Below, in pieces: positions 33,478 to 44,632 of a stretch of DNA of 64,000 nucleotides. Position 1 is the first letter of the stretch, and each line of letters starts with the position of its first letter. The stretch is from Flammula alnicola. Lineage: Eukaryota > Basidiomycota > Agaricomycetes > Agaricales > Strophariaceae. A model generated the notes under the pieces. That model did not search any database, had not been told where the DNA came from, and saw only the letters and a list, made by a program, of their open reading frames with translations. The stretch covers positions 1-64,000 of the forward strand of contig JADNRV010000068.1 of NCBI GenBank assembly GCA_015499995.1. Reading direction: 5' to 3'. The translations under genes and the position numbers were made by a program.

Positions 33478-36400
33478 CTAGAGCAAAATCTTGTCCCAGC
33501 CCTCTTCAAGTTCTACATCTTCATCTCCTTCGACATCAGGTAAGAGGAACGCAGCCAGAACATCAGAATCATGAACATAACCATGCAAACTCCAGTTGCT
33601 GACACATAGCGATGCCTGAGTTGACTGGGCAGAGAGACGATTGCGAACATATGGCAAAAACAGCCGACCGCAACTGAATACATGTTCGACATCAACAGAA
33701 GTTGCTAACAATCAAATATATGAGCAGATTTAATGAAATCAGAGGTAGAAACATACCTGGAATGCTTAGATAGTCGAGTGCCATCCGAGAGAGGCAGGGA
33801 TACGTGGATCGACATTCACTCCACCAGAGGAGGACATTTCCTACTACTTCTGTGTCTGAGGAAAGGTAGCAGTCAATCTCGCCACGGAGATCAGGTGACT
33901 TGGACGATGAGGAATTACTGAGGATTGTATCAAATATATTCTTTGCTTTCAAAGGGTTCTTCGACGAAGAGGGATTCTAATAATTTGTGTCAGAATCTGA
34001 ATGATACTCGAGACTAAAACTCACTGATGAGGATGCAGATGATGCGTGGCTAGTTGGACAATCTGAAAAACTAGTATCCTTCTCGTACCTATCATGAAAC
34101 TGTGTCCGGAGGAGATCCTCTGCCGTATCAATCCACGTCTGCTCCCAATTTGCTGTCTTGAAATATTCCAGTTTGTACCGCGGATGAAGAACTGTAACAC
34201 TGATCAGCCTATACAAAACAAAAAAAAAACAGGTGTGCCTACTCATCGCAATACAATAAGCCTTGGATTCATCAGTTCGAGAGTAATAGCGATTGAGAGT
34301 CTTCTTTGCAAGTCCAAGGGCAGCACGAATGGCCAGAGAATATGAGGCGTCATTTGCCTTAGTTGTTAAGCGGTCGTTGATGTGGTCCATGACGGGGATA
34401 ACATTGGCGAGGTTTGGTGTTTCACAAGAGAAAAATTGCGTAGCATGTTTGAGGACCTGGAGTGGAATGAATAAGCCAACGAGTGTTGAAAGAGCCATTG
34501 AAGATAAACACCATGACTAAGCATCCACAAATTGCATAGCCACCAGCCCACTTACCATTAACACATTGTTTAACTGTTCAATGATTTTCCATTCCTCCTC
34601 GCTCAGCTCAAATTCTCTCACATTGTTCTTGCAATCCCCGGTGAACCTTTCGAAGATGTTTCGATATTGGAGCACGAAGGTCAGCATGTCATATGTTGAA
34701 TTCCACCTTGTTGTGACATCATGAGGTATGAAGCATTCAGAAAGATCATTGTCCTCAGCGCCGACACATTCCTTCCAGGCTGGAAGAAGTAGAGTCATTG
34801 AGTTGATGATCTTGAAAGCCAACTTTCGAATCTAGCATTTCTATGTGAGTCTGGGCTGTCTTATAAATTATAACCACTTACTTTAACCAGTACCATTTTT
34901 ACAGGTCACGTCACCTCTTGCAAAACTCGGCGTTCAGCTTGGGACATTGCAGCCAACTCGTCGACCCAGCCATCAATATCGTCCTCGGGATCTCCATCGC
35001 AGTCTTGCCACTCTTCAAGTAATTGCTCCCTGGTTGTCGTTTCTTCATATTTCATGTCGCCCGCAAGTTCAAGAAGATCAGTGTCGTCAGCTTCATTGTC
35101 GTTATCGTCATCTGAATCGTCAGTTGCTTTTCCTTTCTTCTTCTTTACATCAAATTGTTTGACCAATGTACGTGCCACCAGGTTGTTGACATGTAAGAAG
35201 CAACACGTGTGGTTAGCGGCTGAGAATTCGGGCAGCAGGTCCTCGAGCTCGCTGATCATGACATCCTTATTTGAAGCATTGTCGCAAGTGATGCTCAAGA
35301 TCTATTAAATGCGAACACTGGTGAGTTGAAGTATATTTCTAGGCAATATTAACTTCTTACTACCTTGTCTTCAATACCAAATTCCTGTAGAACATCTGCG
35401 AAGGCAATAGCGAGGTTTATTCCACTATGCGACTACAAAAGACAACCAACAGTGAGCAATGAAAGTACTTTCTGAAGACAATGACATATCCCTACTTTTG
35501 CGACTTCCACAATATCTAGGATCAAGCAAACAGGTTCACCTTTATGCTCAAAGTGAACAGTTACAGCTATGAAAGCACGGTGGTTTGGCGATGTCCAGGC
35601 ATCGGTGGCGAAGTGGAGTTTGCCATCACATTTCTGGTAAGACATTACTTGACTTGTCATTCACACAAATTGTATTACTCACTCGAAGCATAGCCGCAAT
35701 ACGCTGGCATGAACGTGTGAAGACCATATGAACATCACGAGACACGGTTGTTCGAGAAGGTAAGTAATATTCCAGGTGTCCTGTCTTCATCAATTTCTTG
35801 AATCCTCAATCCTCAATGACAGTAAAGGGCCGTGCATTCTCTGTCACCCAGCAAACAAGCTCTGCCCTGTTATTTCTTCAGAAACATGTACCGGGAGACT
35901 AGAGGACCCATATCTTGTTTCTGTTTTTGTATGTTGCCAATGCGAGTATGTCACCTTTCCTTTACCTAGTGTTCGAAGGTCCGGTTAGGTCCAGTTTTTG
36001 GGTACCCAGAGGCTCTAACCGGGACCGAGACCAGTTAGCCTTTGTTCCCAGACCCACAATAACCGGACCTAACCACAAATAACCGCTTATAACCAGTTAG
36101 TTGCGGTTAGTAACTGATTAAGACCGAAAATATTAAAAACCGGTTATAACCGGTATTAACTGCATGTTTGTGACTTAGTACAATTTATTGTCCTTCATGT
36201 AAGCTTCAAATCGACCCTGGGAACGTTAAATTCGGTAAAGAACTGACTGAGTTATGATTTTATTACATGCTATCTACTCTTTTGACCGATATTTTATGGT
36301 TTTAACCATAACTAAATCAGTTCTTGACCTAAAATTATGGTCCAGGGCTTGTTTTAATGGCAAAAATGAGGGCTACAAATAACCGGTTATAACCGGTCAG

Positions 36401-37289
36401 TAACCGGTCCTATAACCGCAAAATAACCGGTTAGATACTTCTCGAAAACCATTAACCACTAACCGCGGTCCGGTTATTTGCGGTTAAGGTCTGGTTAGGT
36501 CTCGGTTATTTTCCGGTTAATTAACCGGACCTTTAAACACTACCTTTACCCTTGACCAAGAAAGCTGCTGCAATTGAACTGTCCTTGGATTTAGAAAGGA
36601 CTTCTCAGGCCTCTGTTGCGTTCTTCGTATCCGATGCCGCCTTCACAGTTTCGACACCCCAGCAAAGTCTTGCATGTTTATGCATGTTACTAGTAGATCC
36701 AGCATCCTTCTTATCCAAGTAGCGGCGGACTGTCTTGCCACAGCCCTTCGCAAAACATTTGAACTCATGGTATTGACGGCCTTCGTCGCCGTGGCCAATC
36801 GATGGTACAGGATAGAAGAAGGCGTAAATTGGTGCATTCCATTCTTGTTGTAAGCATTCTGAATTGTTCACGGTTAACATGTCTTGTTGTCAGATAAGAT
36901 TCAATCTTACTTAGTTGAGCTTCCACATCTTCCTCGTCCTCCTTGTCCTTATCTTCATCATCACTGACTTCGATCACAGTAGGCTGACATGAGGCATTTT
37001 TGTTTGAAGAGTTTGGGTTTGGTGTTAGGATATCTTGTTCAGGGTCGCTGCCGGTGGAAGTGGGAGCCTAACATGGACAGCTGTCAGACCCTTTTCAGAG
37101 AGAAGCATGTTCTAATTTTACCTCGTTGATATCTGTGCCGGGATTTTGATTGATATCTGCTTGCTTCTTATTCTGTCGCTTCTTTGGAATCCAAGACTTC
37201 AGAGCATCAACAGCCTTGCATTTAATAGCAGGTACACATCCAGATTGAGTAGGTTTACCACTCTCAGTATCACTGGGATTGTTAGCCAT
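33478..37289 (-). pseudogene. hAT (Ac-like) transposase, interrupted by a MITE and TGA codons
   Basis: Minus-strand, multi-exon. Start Met at 37289 (MANNPSDTESG). An acidic linker (about 36970-36910) is followed by a BED-type finger, FKCFAKGCGKTVRRYL ... NMHKHARLC (36760-36660). RMHxx-type core pieces follow: WVTENARPFTVIED, FATDAWTSPNHRAFIAV with the first catalytic Asp (35620-35570), ITCDNASNKDVMISELEDLL with the second (35290-35230), RWNSTYDML (about 34700), and the C-terminal dimerisation motif ATSVDVEHVFSCGRLFL (33710-33660), ending in an acidic tail at 33478. In-frame TGA codons lie at 36605-36607, 35806-35808 and 34906-34908, each where Arg is expected. The 576-bp MITE interrupts the exon near 36543. 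This copy cannot make transposase. Confidence 0.85.
35967..36542. mobile_element. non-autonomous hAT-type MITE inserted in the hAT transposase
   Basis: The 576-bp element has inverted ends tagtgttcgaaggtccggtt / inverse of aaccggacctttaaacacta and an exact 8-bp duplication CCTTTACC (35959-35966, 36543-36550). The interior is packed with aaccggttataaccgg words in both orientations and has no coding capacity. The end sequence differs from the surrounding hAT (TAGGGAT), so a different hAT family mobilised it. Confidence 0.88.
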
Positions 37290-37384
37290 AGTGCTAGGCA
37301 ACATTTGCATGATTCAAAACACATCTTTTTCTTCATCGGGAGGCTTGGTACTGTACAGATATATATTACATAACCTCTTCTGTG

Positions 37385-37500
37385 TCAGATCTGCTGATGG
37401 GTACAGGGGGGTCACAGGTAGCTGTGCGCCAACCCATACCCATACCCAGTGGTACCCATACCCATGACCCGTGCGGGTGGGCCCAACCCATGCATATCCC
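37385..37500. repeat. hAT subterminal repeats, right (5') end
   Basis: Words gatgggtac, acccatacccatacccag and tacccatacccatgacccg mirror the array at the left end and sit about 100-200 bp upstream of the transposase start. Confidence 0.75.
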
Positions 37501-37502
37501 TA

Positions 37503-37510
37503 CTCCTTTT
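37503..37510. repeat. hAT target-site duplication, right copy
   Basis: CTCCTTTT, immediately outside the inverted terminus ...ATCCCTA; matches 24718-24725. Confidence 0.85.
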
Positions 37511-37629
37511 GGCCATTGGTAAGTTCCTGGGTCGACTAATGTGTTTGAGAGTTGCTAAACGAAACTACCAGTGATACTACTTGCATATAACGTGCTCTGT
37601 GGAGACCAAAAAATGAACAATGGGTCCGA

Positions 37630-37705
37630 TGGGATGCAGGGGGGACAAGGAGGATGAGATGGGGGACAGGGAGGACAAGGTGGGGGACAGGGAGGATGAG
37701 GTCAG
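37630..37705. repeat. short G-rich minisatellite
   Basis: About three degenerate copies of gggggacagggaggacaagg-like units (roughly 21-24 bp) in the right flank of the hAT element. The minus-strand frame over it is a Ser/Leu-rich artefact. Confidence 0.5.
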
Positions 37706-38519
37706 CCTGCATGTCATTGTGAGTGTTCCATCCGCTCTATGAATCGATGAATCAAATGAACTTCCTATTTCAGTATGGTTTGAGAGCCCCCCCCCTCCGT
37801 ATATGCCTTGAACATTGTTCGTAGTATGTGGTAGTTTTGCATGAACATCGCAATCTTCAATCTGTGATTTTTGAAAATCAAACTGAGTCGTCATAGTGCA
37901 CCTCTCCGAATGACTGCGCATATGGAAAGATTCAGGTTTTGTGAGTGTACGGGGAAGATTTGCTTTGCGGGACTACAAATGTGAATCATCTAGCTAAATT
38001 GATACTTGAAGGTGGGCATGAAGAAGAGAAAATGGACGACATACCAAATATCCTTGAGGTCATACTGACATTTTGTGTCTGGTAGTGTCATTCCTCTCCA
38101 GCGGCTATCCCAGACATCCTTCTCCTCTTGCTGGAATGTCGGGGGCTTGCAGCCATCTGGATATAAATGAACCCCCCCTAGGTGAAGGCCGCTCCCTAGG
38201 GAGAAAACTCGGGTGGTATAGCGACCGTCCTTGTAAAGGCTGGAACTTCATAAAGTTCCAAATATAACAGTTTATGCTTCATGTTATGTGACATTTCAAT
38301 AGATGTGTTCTAAACCAGTATTAACTCCTGCTTGGTATGTATTTCTTACAAGAAATTTTTTAAATTGCTTCTTGAATTGTTTTTTAGATGCAAATTGCTT
38401 TCTTCAATGTTGCAGCAGCTTATGCAATGTCTTTAGGATGTTTGGCAACTCAGTTGGCATTGACTTCTTCTTAATTTTGCACCTCCTTGTCTCAATCTCG
38501 TGTCTCTGGTTCTCAGACT
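37706..38519. other. right flank of hAT; no recognisable gene
   Basis: Holds the second copy of the ~43-bp string also found at 24326 (here about 37971-38013). Otherwise there is unique-looking DNA with short frames only. Confidence 0.35.
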
Positions 38520-38995
38520 CATGCATCAACATTATCTCAGCTGCGTGCTACAGTCTACTTCTTCATCTTCAGGTAAGTATTCAAAAGACAGTCAATGACA
38601 TATTACTCACAATGACATATTACTCACTATTTACCAGTGGAAACACATAACTGTGAGCCCACAGTCTTTGGTGGCTCAAATCCCTGACTGATTCACAGAA
38701 AGAAGTAGAATCTTCCAGAACCCATTTTCACTGGGGACCATCTCTTTTCCTACTTTGTCAGTACTTATTGATCTGAGTCCCAAAATATATCTTCAGTGCA
38801 ATGATGATTTTCCCCCCCTAGAACCATTAGTGGCATCACATCATGGATGTCTGGTGTGCATTTCTTGTGTTTATAATAATAGAGATCAAGGGGACATGAT
38901 TTCTATGTTGTAGCTTGAAGTGCTGCTCCTTAACCTCCCAGTACTATGAGATGCTATAGCCAGTCTGCCACATGACATTTATCATATACAGTTGC
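38520..38995 (+). repeat. dispersed repeat family R2, copy 1
   Basis: Matches 51175-51623 in inverted orientation over almost its whole length. Shared landmarks are ctcatgcatcaacattatct, cttcaggtaagtattc (a splice-donor-like string) and agatgctatagccagtctgc. The copies differ by small indels, for example a replaced stretch near 38655-38685. Class unknown. Confidence 0.75.
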
Positions 38996-39002
38996 TGAGC
39001 TA

Positions 39003-42000
39003 TGGGACTGTCCATTTGTTAAAACAAGTGGAGCAGTCTGCAGTCAACCAAGATGTCATAAGTAAGGTGAGAATTCTGTTACACACTGGCAGAAGCTGTG
39101 CGATATTAGGTGGGCTTGCTCCCAACAGAGTGAAAGATAGCATATTTAGGTAGGCCAAGTCATATTGCCATACATGGTCTTGTGGTATGCCTAGTGCTTC
39201 GAGATCTGCTGCAGTCAATAGAGATAGCTCAGAATTCACCATGGTTAGGCCTTGTACTATGGCGGTTGTGTGTTGTCTCCTGGGTATGATGTTGTCATTC
39301 CTCCAATTGGTAAGGTGTATGTCTGTTGTATCCTGACCAAGAACCTTCTGAACCCAGAAAATGGGCCATCAGTGCTAGCCCTTAATGAGATGTTAGCAAC
39401 ACAATATAGAAAGATGAATGAAGGACATATGTGATGAACTTTAGAAACACAGGTGAAAGGTTGATGTTGGGGAAAGAGCAAAGTCTGAAGAGGGCACTTA
39501 TACAGCCAGTGGTCTAGCTCAGCTTCTAAAAAAAGGCCTGAAAATACAAGAAGCAGTTTTGTGAGAAGAACCACAAGAATCACACTGCACATGAGTTGAA
39601 TAAACAGATAGATATTTTTGTGTTTATAGCTGCTCATGCCATCAAAGACAGCATATGTGACTGCTATCTGAATTATTCTACTTGCTGCTATATTTAAACT
39701 ACTTGCAATAACAAAGAGTATGCATACTATAAATGCTCTTGCCCATCAAAGGGATAAGTGTTATAACCTGGCTGCTTTGAGTGCCACAGATTACTGATTT
39801 GTCTTCAGGATATGAAAGATGGTGGATTTCATTACCAGATTCAGCTGACAAGGGAAAATAAGCACGTGATCTATTGTTTGGCCTTATATAAGGCAGGTGC
39901 CACATTTACAATCATTCAACAACAAAATAGATGCCTCCTCATGATCCACCTATGTACATTTTTACACATATTGCTCATGCTTGCTATTCTCATTTTTCTT
40001 TAATGTATACTTATTGGAACTATGTGATAAATGACACTCAATAACTGAGGTGGCAACAACACAGAGATGGAGAAATTAGGGGCCAGTAACTGTATAAAGG
40101 AAACTGGGTATATAACTAGCATATACCCAGTGCTACTTAACATTGTTCAATTGGCTCTATCCAGTACCCATCTTTATTTGGAAATATTACTTTTTTTGGA
40201 TGCAAAATGGCTGTTGGTTTTCTTTAGAATGGGTTTTTGGGTGCTGCTTCTTTCTCTTTGATTCAAAAATAGATACAGGAAATAATTGATCATTTCTTGT
40301 TTTTTATGACTAATCCCTTGCCCTTCTTTATATATTTCTACTTCTATTGTTGATTCAAATATAATACTTGCCTTTCTTGCAGTTGAAAATTTTCCCTGTA
40401 TTGTTGTATTGTGGTACCTACATTGATAGATTTGTAAACTAGACTGTTGATAGAATAAACTACAAATAAAGCAGGAGAATTTATTCATATTTTATATAAA
40501 TTCATTCTCTACTATTCTTCAAGTTATTTCTATCATCCTCTATTTTATTGGGGTGTTAAATATCATTCATTATTAGTGCTTGGAAGTCCGGTCTCAAGAC
40601 TGCAAAAAAAAACTGCAAAATGACCGGACCAGACTGGAAAAAGACCAGACTGCTGGTTCAATTGCCCCTACCTAGTACCCACCTTTATTAAGAAATATTT
40701 TCTTTTTTGGTTGAAAAATTGCTGTTGATTCTATTTTAGACCTGGTCTTTGGACACTGCTTCTTTAGATGGGTGTGCCTTCTTTTATTTAACAATAGATA
40801 TTGGGAATAATTGAACATCTGCTGCTTTATGTATATAAATAAATGATTTTCACCTATAATAATGCTTATCTAAAAATAGACTATTTTGCAATGGACGGTC
40901 AGGTCCTCAAGGACATCGCCTCCTTCGGAAACAAGGTCGTCCCAACTACCTGGATGGCCAAGTTATCCCGATGGAGTTCGCCATCGTCTGTGCCGCGTAT
41001 GTCGTCCTCTTGATCATATCCTCAGGCTCCCCATATCTGATACTTCTCCTACTAGGACCACCTCTCCAGCTCCTATGCCAGAATTTCTCATGGACTTCCT
41101 GACTGTCCTTACTTCAAACAAGTGCAACTGTCTCTTTGGCATTGACACCATCGCTGAGAGAGCTTGGACCGAGATAAAGATTGGTGATGCAAGCGTTGTA
41201 GTACCCAGTGATGACAGAAAAGGCTACAACCAGGAGAAGTTCATCCCTGTTGCATTTGCTTTTGACAAGGAGAAATCAAAGTTTCAGGTGCACGGCAGAT
41301 GTGCCAAAGACCACAGGCACATGAATGGAAGGCCAAAGCCACCACCACCGCCACTGAAATAGTGTGCATCAAACCTACTGATTTTCGAATGGCCGTGTAA
41401 GTGTTGTGGCTGACACCAACTGCAGTGTCTGAATTCTTTAATGATCTCGATCTGCGCTTAAGGACAGAACATCCCCAGTTTTGAATTCCATTATTTCCAT
41501 TTTGCCTTGTTTTTGTAAAAAAAAAAAAAACCATTTATCTGAATCATCTTTGTCTGATTATTTAAAATATAACTGTGTAAAACCGTCTCTGCGAATCATT
41601 TTTTACTTGTGGCTGAGGGCTGCTGGTTGTTAGAATTTTTGCCAGACACAAACTTGACGTGCCTTTGCACCTGCAGGAAAACAATCCAGGCGCAGCAGTG
41701 TTAGTGACAACTCCATGTGTAATTTTTTAGCCAATTCTAATTTACTTTTTTGTCTGAAAATCCTGCATGCATTGAATCTTCAAAATAAAATACAGTGTAA
41801 AATTGATGTCCACTTCTGCATCTGTAAATGTCACTTTTCAATTTTTAATTGATCTAATAAAATACTGCAGAAAAGAAAAAGTACACAGTACCATCATTAG
41901 TCTTTTCATGCATCCAATGAGGCTGTCTATGCAGGCACTTGTTTGTGGGCACCTGTGTTGAACATAGTTCAAAGGTCCCTTGATCATGTAATCAGAGGAT

Positions 42001-42016
42001 ACATATGCTGTAGTCA
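39003..42016 (+). repeat. repeat family R1, copy A (mosaic, longest copy)
   Basis: 39003-39145 matches 58187-58331, 39600-40010 matches 58331-58745, 40014-40886 matches 19627-20512, and 41727-42016 matches 20513-20760. So this copy joins the pieces seen separately in copies B and C, with extra blocks at 39146-39600 and 40887-41726. The first block encodes the same short peptide frame in both copies (HLLKQVEQ ... GRSCAILGGL), implying that gene-derived sequence was carried by the repeat. Confidence 0.7.
40887..41726 (+). other. 840-bp block present in R1 copy A, absent from copy C
   Basis: Copy C reads straight through from ctattttacaa to tttttaagccaattctaat, whereas copy A has ~840 bp between. 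The block carries a plus-strand frame ending at 41362; its second half (FLMDFLTVLTSNKCNCLFGI ... AKDHRHMNGR) looks protein-like, but I recognise no family. An A-run at 41516-41529 could be a fossil poly(A) tail of a retrocopied transcript. Whether it was inserted here or deleted from copy C is open. Confidence 0.45.
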
Positions 42017-42397
42017 CATACTATATGTGGTCAGCATGTGCAAAGGGACCAGATAAGCAAATTCTGCTCTACTGTACCATCCCTCAACCTTTAAGCTTCT
42101 GGAAAAATCAGGCATATATATGGTGTGTATTTGAATATCTCTGCTCAGTCCTATAGCCATTTTTTCTTGTTGAAGGAGAGAGAGAGACAAAAAGATGTGA
42201 TTTTCATTACATGTATACAAATAATGGGTCCAGGAACAGTACTACAGACCTCTTCTACTGCAGAATCTTTTACATATTCAAAATTGGACATATTATGTGA
42301 GCTTAATTCTCAGATATGAAAGGAATTGGTGCAGCACAAGTGCATAAGTTCAAGCTTTTACAAAATGGCATGACAGAAATGGTGGGGAATGCATCTG

Positions 42398-44063
42398 TCA
42401 CGGCAAATTTTGTAGATGCCGTAAAAGGCTTGAGACACTCACCTGATCCAACACTGGCTTGGGGGCCTCCATCAAGGGCAGGACCAGCAGGTATCTCAGG
42501 CACTGGAGATACAACAGACTGGTGACTTGCAGCATGTTGATGGCATCGACAATAGGTGCTGCATCGAAAGTGGGGGCAGGGACGGGGGAGATGAAAGTGA
42601 AAGATGAAACACCACTTGGCCCAGCAGAGGCCTGACGAGTGGAGGCAGGGTTGGAGGAGATGGAAGAGAAAGACGAAACACCACTTGGGCCAGCAGAGGC
42701 CTGATGAGTGGGGGCGGTGACGGTGCGAGGTGGGGCAGAGACGTAAACGGACTCAGTAGCTAACTTGTGCTTCTTGGCTTTTGGCGTCACTTCGACGTCA
42801 ACGTTCTTGTCATCCTCCGACTCGGCCTCAGGGTCAGAGTCCTCCACAATCTGTTTCGACTTGATCTTGGACTTTGAGCCACATGAAGTGGCAGGTTTGA
42901 CGGATTTGACAGGTTTGATGGAGGGGTTGGCGGGAACTGGGAATGTCATAATGCTGATGATGTTTCTGCTGTGGTACCCTGGCCCAAGTTCCTGGACGAG
43001 GATGCCAACCATGCATGGTGGCTTATTTGATGCTTTGCACATACCGCAGCGGGTACTGCCCGGATGCCAGAAGGACCCACTAAAGTTCTTTTTGGTAACA
43101 GCTTCCTTGACGTGGGTGATATAGGCCTCCAGGAGGGGGAGGTAGCTAGGAGGGATGACACACTTCAAGTCATGATGAATGCAGTCCAGGCAATGCTGGT
43201 TGCCAGTCAAGGTGATGCCCGTCAGTGTCAGTGGCTTTGTCGTTACTTTTGTCTTGCCCTTACGAGGCAGAGGAGTCTTGGGTTGACGTTCAGCACCAAA
43301 GACGGAGGGCAGGATGGTCAAGCCAGTGTTTGCAATAGTTGCAGAGTTGATGGCATGAGCGAGGCTGCTATTGGCCACCCTGCTGTTTGAGGTGAGTCGC
43401 TTGCGTTTAAGGGCTAAGGTAAAGACGGTTAGCAAGAAAACAAAGCAAACTGACAAAGTAAAACTTACTTTCCCCTGCAGGGGCCTTGCGCTTCCCATCC
43501 ACCTTGGCTGATGGCTGTAGCTGATCTTTGGTTGCAACAGGAGCATGAGTTATTGTGATCCCACGATGAATGAAAGCGAAGCGTACCAGGGTCAACTTGG
43601 CCCATTGGAGGGCCTACCTCAGCCTCACTGTCACTCTTAGCCTCACCATCAGTTTTGACATTGCTGCTGGGCTTGGCATCTTCTGAGTCTGGCTCTTTGC
43701 CGGGCTCATCAAGAGCAGAGGAAGTCTTGACAGGGGGGAGCAGATTAGAGAGGCAGAACAATAAAAAAGGAGAAATTGACTCACTGACTCCTTCTGAGCT
43801 GACGGTTGATCGGACACTGACACAAACAGAGGCAGCTCAGACAGTGCAGAGCCATCTGTCTCCAATGGTGCAGAGTCACCCATCTTGTTGGGCTTGTCAG
43901 ACATGTCTTGGATGTCTAAGGTGGACGAGGCAGCATGAGGGGTGGTGGCAGATAGATCATTGGGAATGATGAGTGGCGGGGCCATGTTGATATCGCCATT
44001 ATGGGAAATGGGAAGAGAACCAGGATCAGCTGGCTCCTGGCCAGTGGTGGGCCCCAAAGACAT
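42398..44063 (-). CDS. hypothetical protein with two cysteine motifs
   Basis: Minus-strand gene. Exon 1 is 44063-43785, exon 2 is 43725-43618, a third small exon lies around 43550-43470, and the main exon runs from about 43414 to the stop at 42398; the third exon boundary is not resolved. The N-terminal 150 residues are acidic and Ser-rich. The main exon has CLDCIHHDLKC and, about 50 residues later, CGMCKASNKPPC, suggesting a metal-binding pair. A Lys/Asp/Glu-rich linker with a possible nuclear signal (PKAKKHK) follows, then a duplicated Ser/Pro segment (QASAGPSGVSSF twice). No stop interrupts the main exon. Its 5' end lies only 12 bp from the end of transposon X, so its original upstream region may have been displaced. 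Similar proteins are common near basidiomycete transposons in my memory; function unknown. Confidence 0.5.
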
Positions 44064-44074
44064 GAGACCTGGAG

Positions 44075-44320
44075 GAGGTCTTTACACTCCCCCACCTGTT
44101 CCACGTGGACTCCACGGACTCCACGGAATCCATGGACAATCCGTGGACTTTTTACAATTTTTTATCAGATTTGATTTTGGTGAAAACACCTGCCAAATTG
44201 CAAATTTTAGTCCACGAAAAGTCCACGAAAAGTCCACACAATGTCCATTTTAGGTGTGGACTCCATGGACTATACGTGGACAATGCCATGGATTTTGTGG
44301 ACTGCTCTTTACTATATTAA
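44075..44320 (+). repeat. X, A-end subterminal repeat array
   Basis: At least ten tccaYggac/tccacgaaaag words in both orientations; near-identical inverted copy at 53465-53704. Confidence 0.8.
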
Positions 44321-44632
44321 TAATAATAGCAAAAAAAATAAAATGCCATAGTGGAGGTTTGAACCATTGACTGACAGAGTATTACTATTGCCGCGCTGTA
44401 GTCACCTGCAGAAAGTTGGTATATATAAATAACCAATTTTGGTTATACATATACCGAGCGTCGTCGGCAAACCGGCAACCGGTGACCGAACGATGGTGAC
44501 GCGGCTGCAACGTTGCCACGTCACCATCTTTGTTCGCAACCACCACCACCACCACCAACGCTCGCCACAACCACCACCACAACCACCACCACCACCACCA
44601 CTACTCACCACCACCACCACTACATCATCATC

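Larger units (their letters stand above)
24726..37502 (-). mobile_element. hAT DNA transposon, host of two nested insertions
   Basis: The ends start TAGGGAT and are flanked by an exact 8-bp duplication CTCCTTTT (24718-24725 and 37503-37510), the size expected for hAT. Subterminal arrays of cccatacccgtaccca-type words lie inside both ends (24745-24850 and 37390-37490). The transposase (33478-37289) runs on the minus strand. Removing the Gypsy element with its 5-bp duplication and the MITE with its 8-bp duplication leaves about 4.7 kb, a normal Ac-like size. Three in-frame TGA codons and the MITE make it inactive. Confidence 0.88.

Noticed and set aside
35967..36542. aaccggttataaccgg repeats as a CRISPR-like or satellite array
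   Set aside because: Spacing is irregular and both orientations occur. The block has TAGTGTT inverted ends and an 8-bp duplication, so it is a MITE.
24326..38013. The ~43-bp direct repeats as LTRs or a target duplication of a large composite
   Set aside because: Too short for LTRs, too far from the hAT ends for a target duplication, and the adjacent sequences differ.
44352..44410. Functional tRNA gene in the A end of X
   Set aside because: The B-box-like part is present, but the A box and the T-stem are degenerate. Only the Y copy is reported, and only as tRNA-like.
44570..44630. CCA-rich run as a coding start
   Set aside because: A microsatellite directly before the ATG of X gene 1; the His/Thr-rich translations are artefacts of the repeat.
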